This document shows, piece after piece, positions 8,080 through 17,239 of a stretch of 64,000 nucleotides of DNA. The DNA is taken from positions 1 through 64,000 of the forward strand of contig JAKVBF010000018.1 of NCBI GenBank assembly GCA_022447555.1. Direction: 5' to 3'. The position numbers and the translations under genes were made by a program. The stretch comes from Mariniblastus sp. (lineage in GTDB: Bacteria > Planctomycetota > Planctomycetia > Pirellulales > Pirellulaceae). Under the pieces are notes generated by a model. The model was not told the origin of the DNA. It did no database searches and saw nothing but the letters and a program-made list of their open reading frames with translations. Within the stretch, counting starts at the first letter, position 1; each line of letters begins with the position of its first letter.

Positions 8080-10464
8080 ATGCAGGCCCGTATCTTATAT
8101 TTTTTGGTTTTTTCGTGGATTACTCTGGCATTAACCTCCGGTGTGAACGGACAGGAGAGTTCCACCGACGTTTCCAAGGATGATTTGACCCAAATACTTC
8201 AGGGTCATTCCCAACACGGCGAAGCCTTTAACAAGGGACCACGGCAGAAAGCTTATCTGCTTGGAGGCACAGGGAACGTCTCTTTCCCGATCACCTCGAA
8301 CCATGAGGCGGTCCAAGCCCACATCAATCAGGGACTTGGACAACTACATGGCTTTTGGGACCTCGAAGCAGAGAGAACATTCCGTCAGGCCATGGCGTTA
8401 GACCCCGATTGCGCGATGGCCTATTGGGGCGCAGCACTGGCAACGAACCGAGACAAAAAACGTTCTCAGGGCTTTATTTCCAAAGCAATGGAACTCAAAG
8501 ACAAGGTGACCGAACGCGAGAAAATGTATATCGAAGCGGTCAACAAGTTCGTCTCAGACAAGCCGGACGATTCCAAGAAGCGGGCAGCCCAATATCTTAA
8601 GGACCTCGAATCGATCGTCCTTAAATTCCCAGACGACCTCGAGGCCAAAGCGTTGGTAGCCCACCGGATATGGGAGAATGGAAGAGCCGGTATCCCCGTT
8701 GCAAGTTACATTGCAACCAATGCGTTGCTCACGCAAATCTTCGAGCAAGAACCGCTCCACCCCTCGCACCATTACGCGATCCATCTTTGGGACTATCGGG
8801 ATCCCAAGATGGCACTTGATTCTGCAGCCCGGTGCGGAATTTCTGCACCATCGATTGCCCATATGTGGCACATGCCCGGTCACATTTACTCTCGTCTGAA
8901 ACGTTATGAGGATGCCGTCTTTCAACAGGAGGCGTCCACGCGCGTGGATCACGCATACATGATGCGTGACAGTGTGATCCCGGACGAAATTTCAAATTTT
9001 GCCCACAACAATGAATGGCTTATTCGCAACCTCGTGTTTGTAGGCCGCGCTAGCGATGCGATGGAATTAGCAAAAAACATGGTGAGCTTGCCTCGCCACC
9101 CCGAATATAACACGTTAGAGAAAAATCGTGGAAGCCATAGCTACGGCCGCCGCAGACTCCTACAAGTGTTACGTGAATTCCAGCTATATGGTCAGGCCAT
9201 GGCTCTCTGCCAGTCCCCCTACCTGAACATTCCGGAAAACACTTCGGAGCAAGTGAAGACGCTACGTTTACTCGGGTGCTCCGCTGCCATCTCTGAGCGA
9301 GCACTGTTAGCCGACCGAGCCATTGAGGAAATCAAACAAATCCAAACCGATCAGCAACAAAAGGTCGACACCCTTCAAACCAGAGCCAAGCTCCTCGAGC
9401 GGATGAAGGATCCGGAGGACGACATGCCTCCGATTCCTGAACAGGCCAAGCTGGATCCTGAAGCGGCAAAGAAGGAACTTGAAACGGTCAACAAGGATCT
9501 GGGTGACGCAAAGCGTATCACCAAAGCGTGTACGAAAGCGCTGCTTGCCATTGGGGGCTACTCCTCCGTTGCCAAACGCGAATTCACTGAGGCGGCGAAA
9601 CAGCTTAAGGACGCTTCGGGGGAGGACCTCAGTTGGATTGGGGAATTAAAAATCTTAGGGGGTGACATCGAAGGTGGAATTAAAGACCTTCGCAGCCAAA
9701 TCAAACGCCGAAAACAGGAAACCATTCCACAGGCACGCCTCGTATGGGCACTGAGTCAATTGCCCGAAAACGCACCCGAACGAAGTGAACTAAAAAAGGA
9801 GTTCGCGGCGTTACGGGACATGTCATCATCAATCGATCGGGACGTTCAATTGTTCAAACGACTGGATACCGTCGCTCTGTCACTCGGTTTTCAAAAAGAT
9901 TGGCTCAAGGCACCCGCTTTGGCCGCCGACACCGGGTTTCGTCCGCCGTTGGATACACTCGGACCTTTTCGTTGGGAACCTTCGCAGGCTGCTTCATGGG
10001 AATTGCCCGATGGCGGAAACCAGTTGGTCGCCTCCTCTGAGTTCCAAGGCAAGCCCCACATTGTGATTTTTTATCTGGGTCACGGCTGCCTGCATTGTGC
10101 CGAGCAACTCCAGGCATTTGCACCGCGACTCAATGATTTTCGCGCAAGTGGAATTGAATTGGTCGCCATTAGCAGTGACCCGCAATCAGAGCTCGCAAAT
10201 GACTTAGATAATTTCAACGGGGAAATGCCGTTCCAATGGCACCTGGCGGACGGCACGCATGAAGTCTTCAAAAAGTTTCGTGCCTTCGATGATTTCGAAA
10301 ACCAACCGCTACACGCAACCCTGCTGATTGATGGGCGCGGGCGAGTGCGGTGGCAAGATATCAGCTATCAACCCTTTATGGATCACGAATTCTTATTGAA
10401 CGAGTCCAAACGCCTGCTATCTCAGGATACACCTACAAATGACATTCAGATATCGGGACGGTAA
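8080..10464 (+). CDS. Exported TPR protein with C-terminal redoxin domain
   Basis: A 794-residue secreted protein. A signal peptide spans about 1-24 (ends near SGVNGQ). The N-terminal half holds TPR-like helical repeats, starting with AHINQGLGQLHGFWDLEAERTFRQAMALDP and continuing to about residue 400. A charged, coiled-coil-like stretch follows at about 415-480. The last about 150 residues form a thioredoxin-fold AhpC/TSA-like domain with a CLHC redox motif (GHGCLHCAEQ) and VAISSDPQ. Known families pair such domains in extracytoplasmic thiol chemistry; the partner of this one is unknown. The gene lies 37 bases upstream of the next one and could share its transcript. The start ATG at 8080 has TTGAGG about 13 bases upstream. 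Confidence 0.85.
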   Translation: MQARILYFLVFSWITLALTSGVNGQESSTDVSKDDLTQILQGHSQHGEAFNKGPRQKAYLLGGTGNVSFPITSNHEAVQAHINQGLGQLHGFWDLEAERTFRQAMALDPDCAMAYWGAALATNRDKKRSQGFISKAMELKDKVTEREKMYIEAVNKFVSDKPDDSKKRAAQYLKDLESIVLKFPDDLEAKALVAHRIWENGRAGIPVASYIATNALLTQIFEQEPLHPSHHYAIHLWDYRDPKMALDSAARCGISAPSIAHMWHMPGHIYSRLKRYEDAVFQQEASTRVDHAYMMRDSVIPDEISNFAHNNEWLIRNLVFVGRASDAMELAKNMVSLPRHPEYNTLEKNRGSHSYGRRRLLQVLREFQLYGQAMALCQSPYLNIPENTSEQVKTLRLLGCSAAISERALLADRAIEEIKQIQTDQQQKVDTLQTRAKLLERMKDPEDDMPPIPEQAKLDPEAAKKELETVNKDLGDAKRITKACTKALLAIGGYSSVAKREFTEAAKQLKDASGEDLSWIGELKILGGDIEGGIKDLRSQIKRRKQETIPQARLVWALSQLPENAPERSELKKEFAALRDMSSSIDRDVQLFKRLDTVALSLGFQKDWLKAPALAADTGFRPPLDTLGPFRWEPSQAASWELPDGGNQLVASSEFQGKPHIVIFYLGHGCLHCAEQLQAFAPRLNDFRASGIELVAISSDPQSELANDLDNFNGEMPFQWHLADGTHEVFKKFRAFDDFENQPLHATLLIDGRGRVRWQDISYQPFMDHEFLLNESKRLLSQDTPTNDIQISGR

Positions 10465-10501
10465 TCGAACGCTCTCCTATCTTAGGCCCTGACCCGACGC
10501 A

Positions 10502-11287
10502 ATGAATTACATATCTCTGAACCCGGGCGAGATCGTTCAGACAGTCTCCCAGCTTCGGTCGCGTATTGATGATCGATTTCCGGACTCCGGTTTAGCGAAT
10601 GTGTGTCGCCAACTTCTCCATATCTCTCAACAGGCTGAACAGAAAACCGAGTGGATTGATCGGCCGATCCGATGGATGAGAGCTTTGGTTTGGCTTGGCT
10701 GCGGAACTTTTTTGGCGATGTGTTTGGTTTCCATCTATCTCGTCATCCCTCCTTTGGCTCAAGAAATCATCGGCACCTCCACCATTGACGAAGCCTCTGC
10801 CGAACTCGAGGTGCTCGTTCCCAATATTGAAGCCGAACTTAACGTCCTTATCTTGCTTGGAGGCGCGATATTTTTCCTGCTGACCCTTGAGGGCCGCTTC
10901 AAACGGATTCGTGCCTTAGCGGCCATTCACGAATTACGATCTTTGGCACACATCATCGATATGCACCAATTGACCAAAGATCCGGAGCGTCTTTTCATTG
11001 CCCGGCAATCGATGAATACGCAAGCCTCACCGGAATTAGGTATGAGCCAGTTCGAACTGCGCCGATACCTAGACTACTGTAGTGAAATGCTGGCGCTCAC
11101 GGGCAAAATTGCGGCCCTTTACGTCCAGCGCTTTGACGATTCAGTCGCACTCTCATCAGCCAACGAAGTGGAAGCGTTGACCACGGGCCTCTCCCGAAAA
11201 ATATGGCAGAAAATTTTGATTCTTCATACCTACGATAACGAATCCCCGCAGTCATCGACCCAAGCTTCCCCGGATAAAACAGGTTAA
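10502..11287 (+). CDS. Hypothetical protein with two transmembrane helices
   Basis: No family recognised. The 261-residue protein has a helical N-terminal part, a hydrophobic helix at about 62-84 and another at about 118-137, and a C-terminal helical cytoplasmic-looking domain with many charged residues. The loop between the helices is acidic. The gene follows the TPR-redoxin gene after 37 bases, suggesting co-transcription, but the sequence gives no clear job. Confidence 0.75.
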   Translation: MNYISLNPGEIVQTVSQLRSRIDDRFPDSGLANVCRQLLHISQQAEQKTEWIDRPIRWMRALVWLGCGTFLAMCLVSIYLVIPPLAQEIIGTSTIDEASAELEVLVPNIEAELNVLILLGGAIFFLLTLEGRFKRIRALAAIHELRSLAHIIDMHQLTKDPERLFIARQSMNTQASPELGMSQFELRRYLDYCSEMLALTGKIAALYVQRFDDSVALSSANEVEALTTGLSRKIWQKILILHTYDNESPQSSTQASPDKTG

Positions 11288-11472
11288 GACAGCATCGATC
11301 AGCAAGCTAACGCCGTGCGAATCCGGCGGCCTCCAATAGGACTTCGCTCGTTTATAGGAAGGACGAAATTCATCGAAATTGTGGGTGCCACGGTGAAACA
11401 AAATCTTTTTTCTCTTATATTAACAGGGCTGAACTAAAACTCCTGCACCCCAACAAAAGGTTTAAAAAGCAA

Positions 11473-13689
11473 ATGATGAGACCTCAACTCGTATTGCTTG
11501 CATTACTGTTCTCTACCAGCTTGCCTCCAATCTCTGCGTCTGCTGTGGAAACCGCGACCCGCGGCCAGCAGCAAACCGAAGCCCCACAACGAATGACTCC
11601 TGAGCTCCTTTGGAAACTCGGACGTCTGGGAGAGGCCGTAGTGTCACCTGATGGGAGTCATGTCGCCTATACCGTGAGGCATTACGTTTTGGCCGAAAAT
11701 CGGGGCCGTTCCTCCTTGCACGTGGTCCACCTTAAATCTGGCCAGGAGACCGTCGTCCTTAGGGATTGGCCTTCATTGAATTCGATTCAGTGGATTACGA
11801 CCCCGGCTGGGCCACGCCTATTTTTTATCGGACGCGACGGTCAATCAGAGAACCGTGTCGTCGGAGAGGGCGATAATCAAAAAACGCTCTTTGTCGAAAC
11901 ATCCCAAGCCTGGGTGATGAACCCTAACCTCCAAAACACGAGCCCGTTACCAAACAACGATGACCTGATTCAGGCCACTAATGTCGAGGGGGGCATAGCG
12001 AACTTAAAGGTTTCACCCGATGGAAAACATTTGGCGTTCACGGTTGAAGTCAAGATGGACAAAACCGTTAACGAGCTATTCGAAGACCTGCCGCAAGCGG
12101 ACGCACGAATCATCGATTCGCTCATGTACCGTCATTGGGACGCGTGGCATGATTATGCGTACACGCATCTCCATGTTGCGCCTTTCGACGGCAAAGGACC
12201 CATCACCAGCATGACCGACCTGATGGAAGGACTGAAAGCAAACTGTCCCGTACCGCCGTTCGCTGGTTCGGAGCAATTCAATTGGTCACCCGATAGTAAG
12301 GAGATCGCCTACACACTCAAAGATGTCCCCGACTGGGCCGAATCAACCAATAGCGACGTCTACGTCGTTCCCGTGGATGGCAGTGCGGCACCCCGCAACA
12401 TCACAAAGGGAATGCCCGGCTATGACAACGACCCGGTCTATTCCCCAAATGGAAAGTACCTTGCGTTCCATTCGATGAAACGCGCCAGTTTCGAATCCGA
12501 CCGCAACCGAGTGATGGTGATGAATCGTCAAACGGGCAAAATGATGGACGCCACACAGGGCTTGGATCAAACAGCCCATGGAGCGACCTGGATGCCCGAC
12601 TCCGAATCCCTGGTGTTCGCCTCCGAAACCAAAGGAACAGACCAATTATTCCAAGTACAACTGAACAAACGGGGTGCCATGCAGCTCACCCAAGGGCGCT
12701 TTAACTGGGGACTGCAAGAAATTCTTTCGGGCGGAAAACAAGCCTTGGTATCCCGTATGGACATGCTTCGCCCAAAGGAGCTGTTCCTCGTCGATCTCAA
12801 AGACGCCACTGCAAAAACGGTATCACACATCAATGACACGATTTACGCCGACTTGGAACTTCCCACCATAGAAGAGCGGTGGGTTGAGGCTACCGATGGA
12901 AAGAAGATCCATTGCTGGGTCATTAACCCACCCGACTTCAAGCCAGACTCAGACAAACAATGGCCCATGCTAACTTACTGTCAGGGGGGACCTCAGGGGC
13001 AGATTGGACAATGGTTCTCGTATCGCTGGAACTTCCACCTCATGGCGTCCAACGGTTACGTTGTGGTCGCACCTAACCGACGAGGACTCCCTGGATTCGG
13101 CAGGCAATGGAACGACCAAATCAGCGGAGACTGGGGCGGCCAAGCCATGCAGGACATCCTATCCGCAACCGACAGCATGACGGCCGAACCCTATATCGAT
13201 CGCAAGCGAACCGCCGCCATCGGCGCCAGTTTTGGAGGCTACACGGTCTATTGGCTGATGGGAAATCACAGCGATCGTTTCTGCTCCATGGTCGCTCACT
13301 GCGGAGTCTTTAACCTAGAGTCTATGTATGGTGCTACCGAGGAGCTCTTTTTTGTGAATTACGACCTAGGCGGACCCTATTGGAAAAGCGCTGCAATCCA
13401 AAAAGATTATGATACATTTTCACCCAATCGTTTTGTTGCAAAGTGGAAAACACCCCTACTCGTGATTCACGGGGAGAAAGATTTTCGTGTCCCCGTTACG
13501 CAAGGAATGGAGGCCTTCACCGCCGCCCAAGTTCAACACGTCCCATCACGATTTTTGTATTACCCGGCGGAAGGTCATTGGGTGATGTCCCCCCAAAACG
13601 GCGTACTTTGGCACCGCGTATTCTTCGAATGGGTAGACCGGTTTTGCAAGCCGACGGAAACACCGGAACCAGATACGCCCGAGAATTAA
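11473..13689 (+). CDS. Exported S9-family prolyl oligopeptidase / dipeptidyl aminopeptidase
   Basis: A 738-residue secreted serine peptidase of the S9 (acylaminoacyl-peptidase / DPP) type. A signal peptide occupies about 1-24. A beta-propeller domain follows (repeated GKHLAFTV, DSKEIAYT, NGKYLAFHS segments), and then the alpha/beta hydrolase domain from about residue 480. The nucleophile is S586 in GASFGGY, with likely Asp at 670 (GEKDFRVP) and His at 702 (AEGHWV). It trims short peptides outside the cytoplasm. The start ATG is 11473; a second ATG follows directly. A strong terminator sits 22 bases after the stop, so it is the last gene of its unit. Confidence 0.93.
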   Translation: MMRPQLVLLALLFSTSLPPISASAVETATRGQQQTEAPQRMTPELLWKLGRLGEAVVSPDGSHVAYTVRHYVLAENRGRSSLHVVHLKSGQETVVLRDWPSLNSIQWITTPAGPRLFFIGRDGQSENRVVGEGDNQKTLFVETSQAWVMNPNLQNTSPLPNNDDLIQATNVEGGIANLKVSPDGKHLAFTVEVKMDKTVNELFEDLPQADARIIDSLMYRHWDAWHDYAYTHLHVAPFDGKGPITSMTDLMEGLKANCPVPPFAGSEQFNWSPDSKEIAYTLKDVPDWAESTNSDVYVVPVDGSAAPRNITKGMPGYDNDPVYSPNGKYLAFHSMKRASFESDRNRVMVMNRQTGKMMDATQGLDQTAHGATWMPDSESLVFASETKGTDQLFQVQLNKRGAMQLTQGRFNWGLQEILSGGKQALVSRMDMLRPKELFLVDLKDATAKTVSHINDTIYADLELPTIEERWVEATDGKKIHCWVINPPDFKPDSDKQWPMLTYCQGGPQGQIGQWFSYRWNFHLMASNGYVVVAPNRRGLPGFGRQWNDQISGDWGGQAMQDILSATDSMTAEPYIDRKRTAAIGASFGGYTVYWLMGNHSDRFCSMVAHCGVFNLESMYGATEELFFVNYDLGGPYWKSAAIQKDYDTFSPNRFVAKWKTPLLVIHGEKDFRVPVTQGMEAFTAAQVQHVPSRFLYYPAEGHWVMSPQNGVLWHRVFFEWVDRFCKPTETPEPDTPEN

Positions 13690-13711
13690 ATTCTCGCGGC
13701 ACTGTGGCCTC

Positions 13712-13744
13712 AAAAAGGGCGTGCCCTCGTACGCCCTTTTTTAT
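13712..13744 (+). terminator. Rho-independent terminator after the S9 peptidase
   Basis: The sequence AAAAAGGGCGT, an eight-base loop, then ACGCCCTTTTTT forms a long perfect stem ending in T residues. It lies between the S9 peptidase stop at 13689 and the start of the small gene at 13776, separating the two transcription units. Confidence 0.9.
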
Positions 13745-13775
13745 CAACCCAAGACAAAAAACGATCGCCCTACTC

Positions 13776-14105
13776 ATGACGCCCCTCAATCCCACCACCG
13801 CAATGGCGATCTTAGCCCAATGCCGCGGTGATGAGATCTGGTCCATTGAGACATGTCGCCAAGCAAATGTCCCGGAAGTTTGGATCGAAGAATTAGTAGA
13901 CGCCCACGAATCGGGGTTCGACAATGATCGGAATACAATCTACGAACGAGGACAACTCGTCAATCATTACCATGGGGTGGCCGACTTGGCGTTGGCCATC
14001 CGCGTGGCCGAATTTCTTGGGATTGACACGTCGCTCACCCTTCAATCGATCCTTGGACGCAGGGCGCAGGTAAACGCTTTAAAAGAGGAGATCGATGAAA
14101 TTTGA
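13776..14105 (+). CDS. Small hypothetical protein, 109 residues
   Basis: I do not recognise this family. It begins with ATG at 13776 just after a terminator; a longer in-frame reading from 13443 is an overlap with the peptidase gene. The protein is mostly helical, with an N-terminal segment (QCRGDEIWSIETCRQ) and a C-terminal helix rich in Glu (QVNALKEEIDEI). The middle contains a short strand-like YERGQLVNHYHGV. No Shine-Dalgarno is obvious. Codon use looks normal for the region. A role as a small regulator or adaptor is possible but unsupported. Confidence 0.65.
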   Translation: MTPLNPTTAMAILAQCRGDEIWSIETCRQANVPEVWIEELVDAHESGFDNDRNTIYERGQLVNHYHGVADLALAIRVAEFLGIDTSLTLQSILGRRAQVNALKEEIDEI

Positions 14106-14235
14106 CCTTTCTCTTTGAACACTGACTACTTGTAAAACCACAAAAACCTCGTATCCTGCGATACCGGAACGTGTCGGCTAAATCATCTGGCGAATGTTAC
14201 GATCCCTTCCTAATACCGTTTCTTTTTTACATTTT

Positions 14236-14239
14236 GGAG
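14236..14239 (+). promoter_or_regulatory. Shine-Dalgarno GGAG deciding a GTG start
   Basis: The GGAG at 14236-14239 lies six bases before the GTG at 14246. It supports that GTG as the start of the Gfo/Idh gene rather than the upstream in-frame GTG at 14171, whose translation adds residues not typical of the family. Confidence 0.6.
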
Positions 14240-14245
14240 TGTTTT

Positions 14246-15349
14246 GTGTCTGTCGAAAAATGCCGTTGGGGTTTTCTAAGCACCGCTGAAATTGGTTTTA
14301 AAAATTGGAAAGCAATCAATTTGTCGGGCAACGGTACGGTTGTCGCTGTCGCCAGTCGCGATTCTAGCCGAAGCCAGGAATTTATTGACCAGTGCCAAAG
14401 CTACGTCCCATTCCAGCAAGCCCCTCAAGCATTGGGAAGTTATCAAGAGTTAATCGATCACCCGGAAGTGGACGCTGTCTACATACCCCTTCCCACGGGC
14501 ATGCGGAAAGAATGGGTTATCAAAGCAGCCAATGCTGGCAAACACGTCCTGTGTGAAAAGCCCTGCGCGATCAATGCGACGGATCTTAAAACAATGATCG
14601 ACGCCTGCGAGAACAATAACGTTCAATTCATGGATGGTGTCATGTACATGCACACCGACCGACTCGCATCGATGCGGTCGACACTGGATGACTCAGATAG
14701 CATAGGAGAATTAAGAAGGATCGCCGTGCAATTCAGTTTCTGCGCACCCGATGGCTTTAAGGAGGAAAACATTCGTACAGACCCCGATTTGGAACCACAT
14801 GGATGCCTCGGTGATTTAGGCTGGTACACCATCCGGTTTATTTTATGGGCAATGAATTACCAAATGCCTCAATCAGTGACAGGTCGGATTCTCACCGATT
14901 ACCGACGAACCCCTTCGACCGAATCCGTACCAATGGAATTCTCCGGTGATTTAGTTTTTGAAAACGGCGTTTCTGCTAGTTTTTACAATAGTTTTATTAC
15001 AGAGCATCAACAGTGGGCGAATCTAAGCGGATCGAAAGGGAACCTGACCGTCTCTGATCTGGTTTTACCGTTTCACAGCAACTGCCTCGACTACCGCGTC
15101 AGTCAACCCAGATTCAACGTGTATGGCTGCGACTTCAATATGGAAGATCACTCGCAAACGATCACCACCCAAGAATACAGCAGTGCCGCCCACTCAGCCG
15201 GGGAAACCAAATTATTCACACGCTTTTCCTCGATCGCGACATCGGGAAGACGCGAGCCCCAGTGGCCTGATTACTCACTCAAAACACAACAAGTTTTAGA
15301 CAAGTGCTATGAATCGGCAAGGAACGGAAGCCGATCGATGAGTTTCTAA
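14246..15349 (+). CDS. Gfo/Idh/MocA-family NAD(P)-dependent oxidoreductase
   Basis: A 367-residue oxidoreductase. The Rossmann N-terminus reads WGFLSTAEIG, as in the dihydrodiol-dehydrogenase-like branch, followed by VVAVASRD. The catalytic motif is EKPCAIN, with the Lys-Pro pair that contacts cofactor. The C-terminal half matches the Gfo/Idh C-terminal fold (LGDLGWYTIR, YDYR-type strands). It probably acts on a sugar or inositol-type alcohol; the substrate cannot be read. It is cytoplasmic, with no signal peptide. The start at GTG 14246 is chosen from the ribosome binding site; the open frame reaches further up to 14171. Confidence 0.88.
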   Translation: MSVEKCRWGFLSTAEIGFKNWKAINLSGNGTVVAVASRDSSRSQEFIDQCQSYVPFQQAPQALGSYQELIDHPEVDAVYIPLPTGMRKEWVIKAANAGKHVLCEKPCAINATDLKTMIDACENNNVQFMDGVMYMHTDRLASMRSTLDDSDSIGELRRIAVQFSFCAPDGFKEENIRTDPDLEPHGCLGDLGWYTIRFILWAMNYQMPQSVTGRILTDYRRTPSTESVPMEFSGDLVFENGVSASFYNSFITEHQQWANLSGSKGNLTVSDLVLPFHSNCLDYRVSQPRFNVYGCDFNMEDHSQTITTQEYSSAAHSAGETKLFTRFSSIATSGRREPQWPDYSLKTQQVLDKCYESARNGSRSMSF

Positions 15350-15668
15350 CCGCTTTGGCAAAAATTACGCCAGCAACCTCTGCTAGCGTGCTGTTTCCCC
15401 GGTTGTAAACTCATTTTTACTCGAAACTACCGATTCAGGACGAATTGCATCACTTGTTGGCCTCGGTTTGTGCAAGAGTCTGGGGAACCTAGATGACCTC
15501 TCTAGCCCAGTATTTTAAATTCAACTGGCATTCGCAATCTTACCGATAACTCTCTCCGTGCGAACCATAAATGAATTTTATGACACATGCACCGTGTCAA
15601 TCTGCGAAGTTTCGCGTTGTGAGCCGACCCAGCTTCTAAAAGAAAACTTCGCAATGAGAGGGCCTTTT
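15350..15668. other. Intergenic region, about 320 bases
   Basis: This stretch lies between the Gfo/Idh gene and the trypsin-like protease. It contains no recognised gene, repeat or tRNA. An open frame extends back to 15558, but it lacks the character of a signal peptide and is not used. AGAGGG at 15657-15662 provides the ribosome binding site of the next gene. Confidence 0.5.
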
Positions 15669-16412
15669 ATGAACAAGGTTTTTGCATTCTTTTTTTCCGG
15701 ACTCGTGGTGCTCGTTGGCTCTGTCGATGTACAGGGCCAGGTGGGACGCGAGTCGGGTCTATGGAATTGGACTGACAATGCCGAACATCACAAGTCCATT
15801 GTCCAAGTGACCGCCGGCGAAGGAACAGGAACCGGAGTGATTATTGCTGTCGACTCCAGCAAACCTGTCAAAGATGGCTACGAGGGCTATTGCCTGACCG
15901 CATGGCATGTCGTTCAGCACCATTTGAACGACAATGAAATTTCGCTCACTTACCGAAATGGGCGCAAGGCCAAAAAATGCAAAGTCGTTCAATCTGATAA
16001 AGCACGGGATGTGGCCATTGTTTGGGTTTGGGTACCAAATGATATTCCCTCCGCTAAAATTGCTAATGATTCAATCAAAAGTGGTGATCGATTAGAGTTT
16101 TGCGGACTGGGTGGTGGGTCAGATGTCAGTTGTTGCGTACGACATTTCGCGGGGACAGCTTCTTCACCAAGTACGCTTGACCGAATATTTGCAGACGTCC
16201 CCCTTTTACCCGGCGATTCAGGAGGACCCGTGTTCAATCGTAATCACGAGGTCGTTGGCATCATTTCAGGTGGATGGTTTTGGTACGACGGAGGAATCAC
16301 CACTAGCACTGGCTCTTCCATCCGTACGACATGGCCAGCTCGCGCCAGCAACGTTGAACCCATTAAGTCATTGATGGCTAAAGTGGAAGATGAATCCACG
16401 GTTCGCTACTAA
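15669..16412 (+). CDS. Secreted trypsin-like serine protease
   Basis: A 247-residue exported peptidase with a signal peptide of about 24 residues (MNKVFAFFFS... ending VQGQ). The chymotrypsin-fold catalytic triad is intact: H80 in LTAWHV, D114 in ARDVAIV, S184 in PGDSGGPV. No PDZ domain follows. The ATG at 15669 is preferred, because AGAGGG lies seven bases upstream and gives a clean signal peptide; another in-frame ATG is at 15654. There are four further cysteines (for example SCC near 155), which might form disulfides. Substrate unknown. Confidence 0.9.
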   Translation: MNKVFAFFFSGLVVLVGSVDVQGQVGRESGLWNWTDNAEHHKSIVQVTAGEGTGTGVIIAVDSSKPVKDGYEGYCLTAWHVVQHHLNDNEISLTYRNGRKAKKCKVVQSDKARDVAIVWVWVPNDIPSAKIANDSIKSGDRLEFCGLGGGSDVSCCVRHFAGTASSPSTLDRIFADVPLLPGDSGGPVFNRNHEVVGIISGGWFWYDGGITTSTGSSIRTTWPARASNVEPIKSLMAKVEDESTVRY

Positions 16413-16796
16413 CCCCAACCATGCGATCAACCGACAGCCGCTCTATCACGGATAATCCTTTCGCGGCCGCAACGGTCTGGTCCGGAAGCTTTCTCAAACT
16501 CGAACCTGGCATCCTCCCTCGCCGTCTCGAGCAGACTTTTTTTGTTCTTGGATCCCATAGCTTACCAGACCGAGTCAAACTTCAAGCGTGTTGGGGCTCG
16601 GTCCCAGTCCCAACCTCCGAGAACGAAATCCTCAAGCGATTGCCATCTGTTCCCGTCGCTTTTGGGAAATTTCTGATGTCAACAAAGCTTTAGTAGTTCA
16701 GCGAGGCCAATATTCGTTCTGTGCCATGTCTCATACTGGCCATCGCACCAGTTTTTTCTCCGCTCCTCATTCTTCTTTACCATTTAGGATTGGGTA
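16413..16796. other. Intergenic region with a doubtful 90-codon open frame
   Basis: A plus-strand frame at 16421-16693 starts nine bases after the protease stop. Its codon choice is not unlike real genes, but it has no Shine-Dalgarno and I recognise no family. A shorter minus-strand frame overlaps it. I keep it as unassigned space: it could be a small gene, a decayed fragment, or chance. Confidence 0.4.
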
Positions 16797-17225
16797 TCAA
16801 ACTTTAACGACGTCCCGCAGAGCTTCTATTTCACCAAGCTGGTAAAGCGTACCCTGACCGCTACCAGGACATTCTTCGCATGTTCGCTCCCAATCCTCTG
16901 GCGTCTCCAGATTGGATTCCCAAAAAGGCCACGTTCGGCACTGCTCGGGACGAACGCTATAAACTTGACAGTTTCGTTTTTCCGTATCGAAAAACACACA
17001 ATCGCCATTGGGAAATTCTTTTAGGCTGTACCGAGCACCAATTTTTCGGACATACAAATCAGCGAACGCGTCCGGTTCCATATCCAGCAGTCCGGCCAGT
17101 GCGTCAATCTCTTCTGGTTTGAGCCAAACATAACCCGGGGCTCCCGTACAACAGTCTCCACAACCGGAACATTTAAACTTGAGACCGTCTTGATACCAAG
17201 GTGATTGTTTTTTTGCTTGTCCCAT
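16797..17225 (-). CDS. YkgJ-family cysteine-cluster protein
   Basis: A 142-residue cytoplasmic protein of the zinc/iron-chelating YkgJ (UPF0153-like) family. The N-terminal cluster is C19, C22, C25, C26 (CSGCGDCC), followed by C76, C86 and C96 (GDCVFFD, NCQVY, EQCRTWPFW) and a C-terminal C116/C119 pair. These residues suggest binding of an Fe-S cluster or zinc. It is the last gene of the moa-type operon, 14 bases after the cysteine desulfurase stop, which fits a role in sulfur or metal-cluster metabolism. The precise reaction is not known for the family. Confidence 0.9.
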   Translation of the reverse strand: MGQAKKQSPWYQDGLKFKCSGCGDCCTGAPGYVWLKPEEIDALAGLLDMEPDAFADLYVRKIGARYSLKEFPNGDCVFFDTEKRNCQVYSVRPEQCRTWPFWESNLETPEDWERTCEECPGSGQGTLYQLGEIEALRDVVKV

Positions 17226-17239
17226 CGGTACCTCTTTCC

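Noticed and set aside
13443-13775. In-frame extension of the 109-residue protein back into the S9 peptidase gene
   Set aside because: It overlaps the peptidase coding sequence and crosses a terminator; the ATG at 13776 is the sensible start.
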